From Bactrocera neohumeralis (Eukaryota; Arthropoda; Insecta; Diptera; Tephritidae), in contig NW_026089624.1 of the NCBI RefSeq assembly GCF_024586455.1, positions 12,801,341 to 12,865,340 of the forward strand: a DNA stretch of 64,000 nt, read 5' to 3'. The notes beneath the pieces are model-generated. The model was not told where the DNA came from. It saw only the letters and a program-made list of their open reading frames with translations, and ran no database searches. Within the stretch, counting starts at the first letter, position 1; each line of letters begins with the position of its first letter. Position numbers and translations under genes: made by a program. This document shows, piece after piece, positions 55,401 through 62,652 of this stretch.

Positions 55401-58129
55401 TGATTTTCTTCTATAGATAATTAGAACTACAAACAAAGCTACTAATGCGGTGATAACTGTTACAATAATAGCTACTAGGGCATTTGAATATGTGTATGAT
55501 TTATGTAAGTCATACTTTAAATGGCCGATCACAAAACGCAGATTTCGGCCGACTTTTACAACTACTAAAGGCAACGAGTTTGGCTGCTCCGCTCCAGTTT
55601 CGTCAGTTGGAACTGGCTGATTTTCTGGAGGAATACAAACTAATTGGTTTAGCGCTAAGCTCGTAATATTACACCGCATAGTACCAATTGTTACATTTAC
55701 GTCATACTCATCAGCAGCAATGTTTAATTTTTCGCCTTCTATTACAAGGGTATCGCCTTTATACAACTTAGTACCTCCCGGGAACGGAGTATACTTCGGA
55801 TCAGGCACGTAAACCATGATGCTACGTATACTTTGAAAGTATTTGTTTAAATCGCGTACCCACTGCACATTGTCCATAATAAAGCCTACTTGAAGACTTA
55901 ATTGTGCTTCTCGTATTTTAACAAAAGCGGCAACATCAGAACTAGCACCGGTTCCAGAAAAGTAACCACTAGCAGTATTACTTGTCGATGTGTATACATA
56001 TGTGCTATCTTTACTTTGTGGACTGCGTTTATTAATGGTACCAAAAGTATATTTAGTAAGCGGTGAAACAGATGGGTTAGCGACCGCTGTTGAGATTTGG
56101 TCTAAAAAAGCTTTGTACTCCAAAAATTTTAAATTAACTGCTGGTGATGGACATTCCATCTGATTAGAGTTTATAACAGTACAAGCACTTTTATTTACAC
56201 GCTCACTGTCAATCAGTACTTCTAATTCCGGCTTCTGTATCGAGTCGAGATGTATGCCATGTACTGTCATTACCCTTCCACCACTTATAAAACTTCGTAA
56301 GGGTTTTATTTGCATTATACGCGGATCTTGTGTATAGTTAAATATGGAACATACTCGTGGCGTGGGTGTAAGATAATGGTGATTGTAATTCAATTCAGCG
56401 GATACAACATGTTGTTGGCTGTTCAATTTTTCTTGCTGAAAAGTGTGTGGAAATAATGGATTATTGCAGGTGTATGTACGATTAGCACCATCTATGACTA
56501 AATGTAAAGTTCGTATCGGTTCCGGTTGAGTAGCTTCGGAAGTAATGCAAGTTAAGCGGGAGGAGGATGCTTGAGTAACATTTATATGGCATTCATATTC
56601 ATCTAGAAAAGCCCGTATACGTGACCCGATATTGAGATACTTTCCCATAAGGGAAATTTGAGTACCTCCTGACCTAGGTCCTAGTGTTGGTTGCAGTCCA
56701 TTAAGTTGTATATTCTTGTAATGAAACTGGACACTAGACTCTGTGTAGCCAGCTTCGTTTGCAACTTTTATAGGAGCAGAGAGCTCATGCGCAACAGGGC
56801 CAGTACGACATTCAATTTTTACAGAAATTTCATAATTAACCAATACACATGGAACCTTGCCAATCGATATTTTTCCTCGAACATCTTCTTCTCGTATACC
56901 AAGATTGCTACCTTCAATAGTAATTAAGGTTCCGCCTTCAATTGGTCCTGATAATGGTTTAATCATGTCAATGCGGGGACGAGGGCAATCATGAGCACGA
57001 ACTAATGAATATGGCGAGCCGTACATTACCACTGACTGTTCTAATATATCAGTCGAACAAGTTTCGTTGTAGACACAAGAATTACCACACCACGCACATT
57101 GATATTTCGGGTCTCTTGTAACACATAAACTACAATCGGCATGCTCCCGATGTGAGCCCAATACATCACATTTGTATAGAATGATCGTTGCCGTATCGAC
57201 ATAATGTTGGCGATTCCATGTAATATCCACTTTGGCTTCATATTCACGTGTATTTGTTTCGTAGAAATACTAAATGTACATGTAAATTAGATTTAAATTA
57301 AAAATTTCACATTTTATTTACGTACCAGAGTTTTTTCGCATACTACAATATTATTAGATTCAATTCGCGCTGGTAAAAGCATTTGTGATGTTTCTATTTG
57401 CACTGTGCACAGAAATCCTGAATGAGCACTTTTCGGCTTCGGTAGGTTTTCAATTTCTAGTCGTATTTCCTTTGGCACTTGTACAGGTAGTAATATCGGT
57501 TGGCGGAAGGATTTTAAGTGGGGGCAGAGTTTTTCATTAATAATTACGTTCTCTATATTCCTGCATTGCTCCATTCGATGTACACACCTATTATCATAAA
57601 TGCACCAATTACAACCCCAAATACTCCGAACGCAGTTCTGACAGGTGTTATGTCGCGAACAATCAAAAAATGCAAATGAACGTGATACAAAGTCCTTATT
57701 TGTTTCAGAACTTCGAACAGCTAGTGGAACAAGAACATGGTCCATATTTGGAAGTATATTAGGCCTTTCCTCTAATAGTGGAGTCATACAAGCTAAACCA
57801 TTTTCAATAACATCAGCGTCGATGGGAGTAGAATTTCCAAAAACGCAACGATATTTAGCATTGAGTGGTTCTGGCAAAGTACGTATAATTAACTGCACTT
57901 CTGTACGCTCTGATATCGGTATTTTGTCCGGAACAACAGACTCGAAATCGATACATTGTTGACCACTTCCTAAAGAGAGCCAACGAGCAGCAGAAGTGTC
58001 CTTTTGACATGTAGATCGTACAGTACATCGTTTTTCCAAAGAACACCAGCCACAAAATGGGTCACGTGATTCCAAGCACGAGGAGCAATTTGTATAAACA
58101 GAGCAGTGTTCAACTCTTAACTTAGTTAT
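28325..58129 (-). CDS. PlexA: Plexin (probably plexin A), seven 3' exons; 5' end beyond window
   Basis: Transmembrane semaphorin receptor for axon guidance. Exons on the minus strand: 58129-57326, 57269-55176, 54442-54309, 54256-53559, 53498-52921, 52863-52681 and 28432-28325. Junctions have GT/AG ends and agreeing phases, giving 1,532 residues plus stop. Order: PSI domain with CGWC, second PSI (WGCNWCIYDNRC), third PSI (YQCAWCGNSC), IPT/TIG repeats, one transmembrane helix (ALVAIIVTVITALVALFVV), juxtamembrane coil, RasGAP first half (LMLRRTESVVEKML), Rho-GTPase-binding insert, RasGAP second half (LPLRFWVNFIKNPDF). Both catalytic GAP arginines are present. The sema domain and signal peptide must lie to the right of 64000. 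The C-terminal ending (NCKKNNLSHKLENVAF) resembles class A plexins more than class B; PlexB remains possible. The last intron is 24.2 kb and filled with transposons. Confidence 0.85.
28433..29544. other. Plexin last intron, 3' part without recognised elements
   Basis: AT-rich sequence with no supported gene or repeat. It is read as intron because it lies between plexin exons F and G. Confidence 0.5.
29545..29700 (+). repeat. Left arm of an inverted repeat pair
   Basis: Contains attcttttggcgccgtaatt and later gagatatttgaatttaaagt. The reverse complement of 31230-31375 carries the same order (gttcttttggcgccgcgatt, gagatatttttatttaaagt) at roughly three-quarters identity. The pair flanks an RTE element. 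Confidence 0.6.
29780..30830 (+). mobile_element. RTE-clade LINE, second family, internally gapped
   Basis: A GC-rich 5' leader (about 29780-29985) precedes ATG 29986. The frame encodes an AP-like endonuclease start: GLRIGTWNVRSLPTKL, LILLGLCEVRWADSGEVTT (with the catalytic Glu) and ENGVGFLLSKSASAALIEW. After the assembly gap the frame resumes in the RT C-terminus (TGLKINIAKKKFMRIN, EVDEFCYLGSFISKNGGSAA, ADIRNRISKGRAAFGKS), with a frame shift before NTWRREVEAEAQRSGYSWRE and a stop near 30828. The protein differs clearly from the longer RTE copies here, so it is a separate family. The middle may exist but be unassembled. Confidence 0.85.
30344..30443. other. Assembly gap (100 N)
   Basis: Exactly 100 N between the endonuclease and the RT C-terminus of the RTE element. 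About 1.5-2 kb of LINE coding sequence would be expected here if the element is full length. Confidence 0.98.
31230..31375 (-). repeat. Right arm of an inverted repeat pair
   Basis: Inverted partner of 29545-29700. The sharpest match is around aatcgcggcgccaaaagaac at 31338. Confidence 0.6.
31440..31830 (+). repeat. Dispersed repeat, copy 1 (of 3 seen)
   Basis: Shares ordered blocks with 58725-59080 in the same orientation: gaattgaaaccgataaaaaa, tttgtatcggttt, aaagcaagaagacaatcgct versus aaagcaagaagatattcgct, then gggaaaacataag. The left end (atcagtggtgtggaatccga) also resembles the complement of 46625-46650. Non-coding and unclassified; possibly a MITE. Confidence 0.6.
32164..32551 (-). repeat. 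Errantivirus 3' LTR
   Basis: 388 bp, starting aattattaaaacacttgttg and ending accggtgttaact on the plus strand (AGTTAAC...AATT on the coding strand, as in gypsy-group LTRs). It contains two copies of atcggtgggag. Confidence 0.95.
32552..32560 (-). promoter_or_regulatory. Polypurine tract of the errantivirus
   Basis: On the minus strand AGGGGGGGT directly precedes the 3' LTR. It would prime plus-strand DNA synthesis. Confidence 0.8.
32780..36049 (+). mobile_element. RTE-clade LINE copy A, near full length, inserted in errantivirus env
   Basis: About 3.27 kb. A 15-base target duplication (aagtatggtaacgat at 32765-32779 and 36050-36064; the first AAG is ambiguous with the tail) brackets it. 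The 3' end is a short AAG repeat, typical of RTE elements. The 5' leader is about 210 bases before ATG 32989. Orientation is opposite to the errantivirus. Confidence 0.95.
32989..36019 (+). pseudogene. RTE endonuclease-reverse transcriptase ORF with two stops and a frameshift
   Basis: The single ORF of the LINE. AP-like endonuclease at the N-terminus: RACTWNVRSLNWEG, ITAVQAMRWTGQG (Ala where the catalytic Glu is expected), VKIVLGDFNARVGKEG, NIDSDHYLVAAKI. Reverse transcriptase: LKNNKAAGADGLPAELFKHG, PYQCGFRHGKSTTDQI, HHLFVDFKAAFDS, GFRQGDSLSCDFFNL, and active site LLAYADDIDIIG (about 35218). C-terminus: RLRWLGHVVRMDENTPALKV, GGSRGRERPPLRWKDQV, ending NSAIIA. TGA stops at 33256 and 34666 (the latter Trp in copy B), and a small deletion near 35345 shifts the frame. 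It is recently inactivated by few changes. The protein would nick DNA and prime reverse transcription. Confidence 0.95.
36982..39734 (-). pseudogene. Errantivirus pol (PR, RT, RNase H, IN), broken
   Basis: Protease FLIDTGAAKSYV (about 39695). Reverse transcriptase 39247-38495: SYPYPIASAEFVNREISDLL, LVIDFRKLNTKTI, FSTIDLKSGFHQIKLAEKDR, PFGLKNAPSIFQRAIDDVL, and the active site reading YIDN instead of YxDD at about 38754. RNase H 38326-38045: LTTDASSYAIGAVLSQ, YATKERELLAIAWALQKLR. Integrase: FHYKPGKENFVTDALSRQH, a zinc-binding CKICHEAKYQRHPP, then LVCDNERSLNS and TTNGQVERFHSTLTE (DDE residues). Frame breaks occur between RT and RNase H, within RNase H, and in the integrase core. Not functional. 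Confidence 0.92.
39748..41832 (-). pseudogene. Errantivirus gag, split by an RTE insertion
   Basis: The N-terminal part from ATG 41832 reads MDAQTLEALLNTAIRAATEH, a coiled segment SRVDELTNRLARIE, then LDIVKTLPEFKGEATRYVSW and IIQNKVVGAADSVLSSFKVL NFHAIIYRLDFGYADK. An RTE fragment (40522-41365) interrupts after LIEQEL. The frame resumes with QGKSSVVEFYYAVERKLTLI, YRDDALRVFISGLNRPLCDV and a Gln/Pro/Asn-rich tail. No zinc knuckle is seen, as is usual for this group. Confidence 0.9.
40522..41365 (+). mobile_element. RTE-clade LINE copy B, 5'-truncated and internally deleted, inserted in errantivirus gag
   Basis: An 11-base target duplication agggtcgacaa (40511-40521, 41366-41376) flanks it. It begins at the position equal to 34468 of copy A and runs through RT motifs (LKNNKAAGADGLPAELFKHG, PYQCGFRPGKSTIDQI, LLAYADDIDI). 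It then jumps, inside the active-site block, directly to the last codons (WRAVVNSAIIA), removing about 745 bases. The 3' end is an AAG-type repeat. A one-base loss near 40745 also breaks the frame. Same orientation as copy A. Confidence 0.93.
42394..42411 (-). promoter_or_regulatory. Primer-binding site, tRNA-Lys
   Basis: Minus strand TGGCGCCCAACGTGGGGC, overlapping the last T of the 5' LTR by one base. It matches all 18 bases of the 3' end of fly tRNA-Lys(CTT) as I remember it. Gypsy-group elements use tRNA-Lys. Confidence 0.88.
42411..42798 (-). repeat. Errantivirus 5' LTR
   Basis: 388 bp. Differences seen from the 3' LTR: c for t in cacactcaaacc, a for g in gacgcaccg, g for t in gatacgtgttt. 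Confidence 0.95.
42803..44600 (-). pseudogene. Helitron 2 Rep remnant, HUH motif lost
   Basis: Minus-strand homologue of the Rep region of Helitron 1. Recognisable are PHEQIFLW (where Helitron 1 has PHAHILL), MVVTPDQIDEIISAEIPDAE, VMKTNMVHGPCGHHNP and FSIQLGGGNFEVDNT at 43920-43600. Downstream non-frame homology continues to 42803, where the errantivirus begins. Many frame breaks. Confidence 0.8.
44640..45322. repeat. Interspersed fruit-fly repeat with 154-bp tandem units
   Basis: Starts near aacgttaacttcggttgcac and ends near ataccctgttcagggtataa. Inside, a unit beginning ttcagtttgtatgg recurs at 44718, 44872 and 45026 (154-base spacing). It also contains an acagacagacggacag-type stretch at 45169-45193. 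Non-coding. It interrupts the 5' part of Helitron 2. Confidence 0.75.
46108..46180. repeat. Hairpin with tandem repeats in its loop
   Basis: aaaaaaggccacc (46108-46120) pairs with ggtggcctttttc (46168-46180), with 12 or 13 pairs. The 47-base loop holds two direct copies of cgttaggaccttccc. Function unknown. Confidence 0.8.
46553..46650. repeat. Dispersed repeat, copy 3 (partial)
   Basis: 46553-46609 is nearly identical to 59220-59277 (gattctgtgacaccattgaa and neighbours). It is followed by ggattccacaacactcctga, the inverted form of the left end of copies 1 and 2, suggesting terminal inverted repeats. Confidence 0.6.
46886..48472 (-). mobile_element. Helitron 3 fragment (3' end)
   Basis: The 3' end CTAG is at 46886-46889 on the minus strand, preceded by GC-rich GCGTGGGCGGGTCCT and followed by T, as Helitrons require. 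Pif1-type helicase motifs lie inside. The other end is cut by the LINE that begins at 48473. Confidence 0.8.
47766..48472 (-). pseudogene. Pif1-type helicase remnant of Helitron 3
   Basis: On the minus strand the Walker A region reads FSDAPGGTGKSFLIN (about 48290), followed by KIALAVASSGIAATLLEGGR TAHSTFK (motif Ia). A large deletion then joins to CTILTGCGSGEDVLIPRIPL and the C-terminal helicase motifs FPAKTFFAMAINKSQGQTF, GLDLSVNCFSHGQLYVALLR VTS. The frame breaks before 48248. The intact protein would unwind DNA during rolling-circle transposition; this one lacks motifs II-IV. Confidence 0.88.
48473..51588 (-). pseudogene. LINE copy 1 endonuclease and reverse transcriptase, broken
   Basis: Endonuclease start VLQFNCNGLPSNIEEIVALM and VSIAAVKETTLNSR at 51370-51230, then a stop. 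A gap-free but frameshifted linker follows. RT: WKVGRVLPLLKPGKPANKG, MDLSKAFDTVNHTTLLQDI, GVPQGGVLTPLLFNVYISKL, active site SYDNDCTIL in place of SYADDCTIL (about 49540), LTARNLALSPTKSTATIF. C-terminus: PRETRVTLAQLRSGYCSRLN, then a Cys/His motif (VCSACNESPHDTDHLFACP). The product would nick and copy into DNA; the altered YADD and frameshifts rule that out. Confidence 0.9.
51589..52007 (-). pseudogene. LINE copy 1 first ORF, Cys-rich (PHD-like)
   Basis: Broken frames give REWTTSYVAPCC (51850) and, further on, VCSLCQTVIRRNVTSV, SCTGWCHFSARFG and TTREWSDLYVAP (51680-51540). The C-x2-C...C-x-G-W-C-H spacing resembles a PHD/RING-type zinc motif found at the N-terminus of related dipteran LINE proteins. 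The motif appears twice, suggesting an internal duplication. Nucleic-acid or RNP binding is the presumed role. Confidence 0.55.
52176..52680. other. Start of the plexin last intron
   Basis: From the exon F donor (GTAAGT, minus strand at 52680-52675) leftward. No gene. A string near 52440 (catacaaagggacagaaaaa) looks like a common insect repeat. Confidence 0.6.
52681..52863 (-). CDS. PlexA: Plexin exon F: RasGAP C-terminal helices
   Basis: 183 nt, 61 codons, acceptor tttttag, donor GTAAGT. Encodes DIPQYRKMVRQFYRDIARLP, EISTAMQQLSVQQSDEFDTL and ALKELYIYVTKYWDE. It has no stop and ends in phase 0, so another coding exon must follow. Confidence 0.92.
52921..53498 (-). CDS. PlexA: Plexin exon E: RasGAP second half
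   Basis: 578 nt, acceptor tttttgcag, donor GTTTGT. Contains VYHLVKPVGNDHFMN, PEVYLTRLLAAKGTVHKFVD, FATILTVNEELPPSVKWLFD, the second catalytic Arg in LPLRFWVNFIKNPDFIF, and CLSVIAQTFMDACSTTEHRL GKDSPSNKLLFAK. This is the most conserved part of the family. Confidence 0.93.
53559..54256 (-). CDS. PlexA: Plexin exon D: RasGAP first arginine and Rho-binding domain
   Basis: 698 nt. Contains VLMNKMEYTTEILKCLLLRL, the GAP Arg motif QLMLRRTESVVEKMLTNY, and FKAIKHQIEKGLVDAITHEA. The Rho-GTPase-binding insert follows (VLDWDTISQVKSKVLDALFK, HGRGGHLTLQDEDLTTKTIN). The donor was chosen at 53558 (GTAATA) because only it restores phase with exon E; a nearby GTATAA would not. Confidence 0.88.
54309..54442 (-). 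CDS. PlexA: Plexin exon C: start of the cytoplasmic GAP domain
   Basis: 134 nt, acceptor atttttag, donor GTAAGT. Encodes LRMNIPHSPYDTAMLQFEQL, then SNKYFVLTFIETLESQKTFT and IRD. Two leftover bases pair with the first base of the next exon to restore Lys. It is too short to appear as a stand-alone frame. Confidence 0.9.
55176..57269 (-). CDS. PlexA: Plexin exon B: third PSI, IPT repeats, transmembrane helix, juxtamembrane
   Basis: 2,094 nt, acceptor acatttag, donor GTAAAT, phase 0 at both ends. The third PSI has CSLCVTRDPKYQCAWC. IPT/TIG starts include PRIDMIKPLSGPIEGGTLIT, LQPTLGPRSGGTQISLMG and IMQIKPLRSFISGGRVMT. A stretch of about 40 residues between ANRTYTC and the next IPT (NNPLFPHTFQQEKLNSQQHV and onward) has no IPT pattern and may be a fly-specific loop. 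The transmembrane helix is followed by basic IIYRRKSTQAEREYKRIQIQ and a coiled juxtamembrane segment. Confidence 0.92.
57326..58129 (-). CDS. PlexA: Plexin exon A: first and second PSI domains
   Basis: 804 nt, acceptor ttttttcaag, donor GTACGT, phase 0 at both ends. Encodes LRVEHCSVYTNCSSCLESRD with PFCGWC (first PSI), then NAKYRCVFGNSTPIDADVIE and the second PSI (CQNCVRSIWGCNWC). Cysteine spacing is intact. It is extracellular, just after where the sema domain should end. Confidence 0.9.
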
Positions 58130-58724
58130 CTTGAAAAAAATTAAATGAAACAAGAATATAAAGATAAGTCTTTTAGGAAAAGGAGAGATTATGTGTAATA
58201 TATGAATGATGATGTAATTCGTGAACCGAATAACACACTATATCCTATATAATACGTTGACTTAATTTAGCTAAGATATCGTGTATATTGACCGATGTAT
58301 ACGGTATGTTGTTATTTTAGCGGCCGAAAACATTCCTGAAATATTGGGTAGTCAAAAAAGCCGTACTTCGTATTTCTAATGAAACTTCAACTTATTTTTT
58401 TTTTATACTTATACTAATAAATAAATAAACAAATATGTACAATTTTTGGTCGACCACTTTTTGCAATTTTTCCGCTAGAGTGTAAATCGAAATTTCGAAA
58501 TTTCTAGTACGGAAGCGAGCGAGCCATTGTTGTGCTACGCGGACTGATACAGCATCGTCTCCGTAAACTTAAAAAATTTCATTGGTGAATTGCGTGGCAT
58601 TCTTTTGGTTTTTATATTACGCACTAATTGAGTTATTGGCCGTGTAGTTCCAAAAAAAAAAAACAAAATACAACAAGCCCTGCCGTACCACCCTGAGTAC
58701 AAAAACTGTGAAGAATTTACTTAA
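58130..58724. other. Plexin intron upstream of exon A
   Basis: Begins at the acceptor of exon A. AT-rich; no gene seen. Confidence 0.6.
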
Positions 58725-59289
58725 TCAGAGGTGTTGTAGAATCTGATATTTGCCGGAATCAGAACTGAAACCGATAAAAAAAAGAGAGTAGTAGGTGTTA
58801 TGAAATCAGATATTATTGGTTTGATATTCGAAACAGAATTTGTATCGGTTTTGGGTGTCACGGAAACAAATTTCATCGATTTTGCTATCAGAAACAAAGC
58901 AAGAAGATATTCGCTCACAGATTTGAAATGTAAGTTAAGAAATCAAGTTATTTTGTTTTTTCGAATTAATTTATTTTTATTTCAATAGGGAAAAACATAA
59001 GTAAAAAACACGACATGTCTTAATTATTGAGTTTTAAAAAAAAAATCGGATATTTAAGATATGAAGTTTACAAAACGTAATAAACGTAATTTAACACAAA
59101 AATGCGTATTTATTCAATCGATAAATGTTATCTCTTAAAATCTTTCTTTAATTCCGAACTCTTTAAAAACTTTAATAGGATTGCTTCCAAATGTATTAAT
59201 TTACAAGTTTTGTCAAAAAGACGAAAATCCAAACAGATTCTGTGACACCATTGAAAATCAGAATTGGTTTGCAATTGTTCTTAGCAAGT
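58725..59289 (+). repeat. Dispersed repeat, copy 2
   Basis: Homologous to 31440-31830 and, at 59220-59277, to 46553-46609. The right end is cut by LINE copy 2. Non-coding. Confidence 0.65.
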
Positions 59290-61905
59290 CGCCAACCAAC
59301 ACCCCTGTGCGACAACCGCCCCTATTCTACAGCTGCAACAAACACCACCTACCCGTCACTCCCTCACTCCCACGATCACTCACGGACACCCGCGTCAAAT
59401 CCTCATCTTAAAATTTAGCTGCAACGGACTCCAGAGCAAGATTGAGGAGATAGTTGCACTTATGAACCGGGAACGCGTATTGATAGCTGCGGTCCAAGAA
59501 ACGAAACTAAACAGCCGCTCAGACCTTGTAAGTTTTGCCGGTTTCAACGTTTTACGTAAAGATCTCACCGTTTAATATCGCACAGATACTATCCTAGAAT
59601 GTCTGGGTATAGCTATGCGGTCAGGCGATGTCGAGCTCGAAATATTTAATATATACATCCCCCCCCGTTACATGTTGCCCTACAGGATATCACAAGAATA
59701 TAGGTGCGCCACATCGTGGTGAAAACCACCCTTGCCTGTCAAAGGGCGATGGAGGTAGGTACCTGTAATAGCTCGCCCCATATTACCATTGCTAGTGGTG
59801 GTCTGATAAATAGCATAACCTGGCGACGTATGCTAAATCTCACATCAGACCATCTGCCAATAATTATCTCGGTCGATAAACCTGCCGACTTCGTTTCTGT
59901 GGACAACCTTCGTTAACTTTAACAAAGCTAACTGGGTCCGCATCACAAAATTTACTGAGCACACCTTCACCGCTCCACCCATCCCTTCGGACATAACTGT
60001 TGGCGAACGTCAATTCCGCAAGGTGACCGCTGCAGCTATTGCTCGCTTCATCACCGCTGGAAGAATTGCGAAACTCTGCCATAATTTCCTAGTCGAAGCA
60101 GCTGTTTTAACTAAGGCCATGTCGATCCCGGTGATCCCCGAATAAAGGATCACAATTCGGGGATTAGTTAATCAACACCAGCGGACGAAATGGATGGAGC
60201 ACGTGAAGTCCTGCAACCTCTCCACCGTTGTGAGTAAGCTTTGGGCTACTGCCAAGGTTGATGATGTGATGACCTAGTTGAAGTTCAATTCAATGGTCAT
60301 GCGTCTTCGGACCCGAAAAAAAGCGCGAGCTATTTTAGCCGGCAATTTCCACTGCACCCTTCGATAGACAGAGCCAAACGATGTGTTAACCGACGGCTGC
60401 GAAAAATGCCAACCGACTACGCGCCACTTACTTTCGCCGATGAGGAGGTTCACAATGTCATCAACAAATCGAAATCTTCTCAATCCATTGGCCCTGGCGG
60501 AATCAACATGCTAATGCTAAAGCATCTAGGCTCTACGGGAGTAAGTCATGTCACCAAGGTCCTCAACCTGTCGCTGACCACTCTTCAAATACCCGATGTG
60601 TGGAAAGTCGGAAGAGTGCTCCCACTACTGAAACCTGGGAAACCTGCCAACAAAGGGGAGTCCTATCGTCCGATAACTCTCCTCTCCCTAGAAGTGAAGA
60701 CACTTGAGGTCTTGCTACTCCCGACCTTCACTCACCACCTGAGCCTAGCAAAACATCAGCATGACTTACGAAAAGTGCACAGCACCACCACAGCACTTAG
60801 CGTCATAAACGCTCAGATAGTTCGTGGCCTCAACCAGAAACCACCCTGTTAGAGAACGATCCTCGTAGCGTTGGACTTGTCAAAAGCTTTTGACAAAGTT
60901 AACCACACAACGCTACTGCAGGACATCGAGAAAAGTAAGCTTCCTCCAGGACTGAAGAGGTGGACCATGAACTGCCTGAACGTCCGTCAATCGTCCGTAC
61001 TATTTCGAGGTGAAACATCTAAACTGAAAAGAATTAAACAGGGGGTTCCGCAAGGTGGTGTCCTCTCCCCGTTACTGTTTAACTTCTACATCTCGAAACT
61101 CCCACAGTCACCAGAGGAGATTTTCATAACCTCGTACGCCGATGATTGCACGATATTGACGTCGGGCAATGGAATCGATGGCATGTGTTCGAAAGTAAAC
61201 AACTACCTCTCCGACCTTTCTCGTTTCCACACTGCACGGGACCCAACACTCTTCCCCACCAAATCCTAGAGTTGAGCCTAATATTGCAGTCGATGACGTA
61301 AAATGCCGACTGTCAATAACCCTAAGATTTTAGGTGTAACTTTCGATAGTCTATCCTCCTTCACTCCCCATACGAATGCGATTATCACCAATGTACAGAG
61401 CTGCAACAAAATCCTCAAATCGCTAACCGGCAGCACATAGGGGAAAAGACAAAGAAACGTTGTCGGCAACATATAAGATAATCACCCGGTCGGTCCTTAA
61501 ATACGCCGCACCAATATGGTCGCCTGGATGCAGTGGCACGCAGATGAGGAAACTTCAAACTTGTCAGAACACTGCACTCCGGACTACGACAGGATGCCTT
61601 TTGATGTCTTCCATTGAATCCCTACATAGTAAGGCCCGTATGCTCCCAGTTAAAGAGCATAATGAACTCCTCTCCAGGCAGTTTCTGCAGGAATGCTTTC
61701 ACAAAAATCACCCCTGCAGTCACCTGGTTTGGAAGATCAAGAGGGTATTCCTCAGTTACATACGTCGACGACATTAGGCAGTCCGCCGATCAGACTTCGG
61801 ACGCAACAAAAGCCGACAAGCACTGACCGCCATTCACAGTGGAGCCATCAACACCTTCATCGACTCCCTTTAAGTGAATGGCGTAATCGGAGTTAAGCCA
61901 TCAAC
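59290..61905 (+). mobile_element. Jockey/LOA-like LINE copy 2 (plus strand), truncated
   Basis: Begins within the segment before the endonuclease (caccacctacccgtcactcc) and ends before the C-terminal Cys/His motif, so it is truncated at both ends. It is oriented opposite to copies 1 and 3 and converges on copy 3. Confidence 0.88.
59400..61905 (+). pseudogene. LINE copy 2 endonuclease and reverse transcriptase, broken
   Basis: Endonuclease pieces (NGLQSKIEEIVALMNRERV). A longer RT run reads EEVHNVINKSKSSQSIGPGG, DVWKVGRVLPLLKPGKPANK, MDLSKAFDKVNHTTLLQDIE, GVPQGGVLSPLLFNFYISKL and active site SYADDCTIL (intact, about 61135). A stop (tag) at 60850 separates the two RT frames and further shifts follow after 61265. 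C-terminal YKIITRSVLKYAAPIWSPGC is present. Inactive. Confidence 0.9.
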
Positions 61906-61920
61906 CCACGGAGACTAGGT

Positions 61921-62205
61921 ACCCGTTAGAACAACAACTATAACATGGGTCCATTCGCTGCATGTATTACACCGAGGTGGAGTTAGGACAGCCTTTTAGC
62001 GCCGACGCAGCAGAAGAATTTCCCCGGGCCAAGGTTGGACGCAATGCCAGCACAAGTCGGAAGGATGCCGAGCAACTACAACAAGGAGTTGTTCCAGTGA
62101 TGAAAAGCTCAAACTAAGTCACCGATCCAAACAGGATTAGATCGCCGGAAAATAGCCCTTGGCCCGATAAAATCCGGTAACATAGAACCGGCCGTCGAGG
62201 GAATT
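61921..62205 (-). mobile_element. Inverted 5'-end fragment of the jockey/LOA-like LINE
   Basis: Matches 51820-52165 in the same strand sense (gatccaaacaggattagatcgc; cccttggcccgataaaatcc), so on the minus strand it is the LINE leader. It sits immediately after the 3'-truncated plus-strand copy 2, forming an inverted junction. Confidence 0.75.
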
Positions 62206-62652
62206 GCAACATTTTTGTATCTTAACTTACGTCTTAGTTATGACTTAAGTAAGTTTTCTATTAACAAGATTTTGTGGACGTGGCCTTTGGGTGCACAGGA
62301 TCACGTGCACCAAGTTTCATCAAAATATCATACTTTTTATTCAAGCTATCGCTTGCACATGCAAATACAGACGAACAAACAGAAAGTCACCATGAATATG
62401 AATAACTGAGGTACAAATTAATTACAAACCATGCAATCCAGTGAAGAGTCCACAGGGTTAAAATTTAAACATAACGTACAGTTTTGAGATTTTTGCCGTT
62501 TAATCGAGCGATTCTGTACTGTGTTACAGTTACAAGTCTCTAAATTGAGATTTTAAATTAGAGACAATTTTTGTGACTTTAGACGATTTTGCAATTCAGA
62601 AAGTGACAGTCACAAAATCTCTTAATTGTAAACGAACATGTTTATCCAGCTG
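62206..62652. other. Non-coding spacer between LINE copies
   Basis: No gene. Contains a palindromic stretch around 62535-62600 (gtctctaaattgagatttta; agtgacagtcacaaaatctc) of unknown meaning. Confidence 0.45.
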
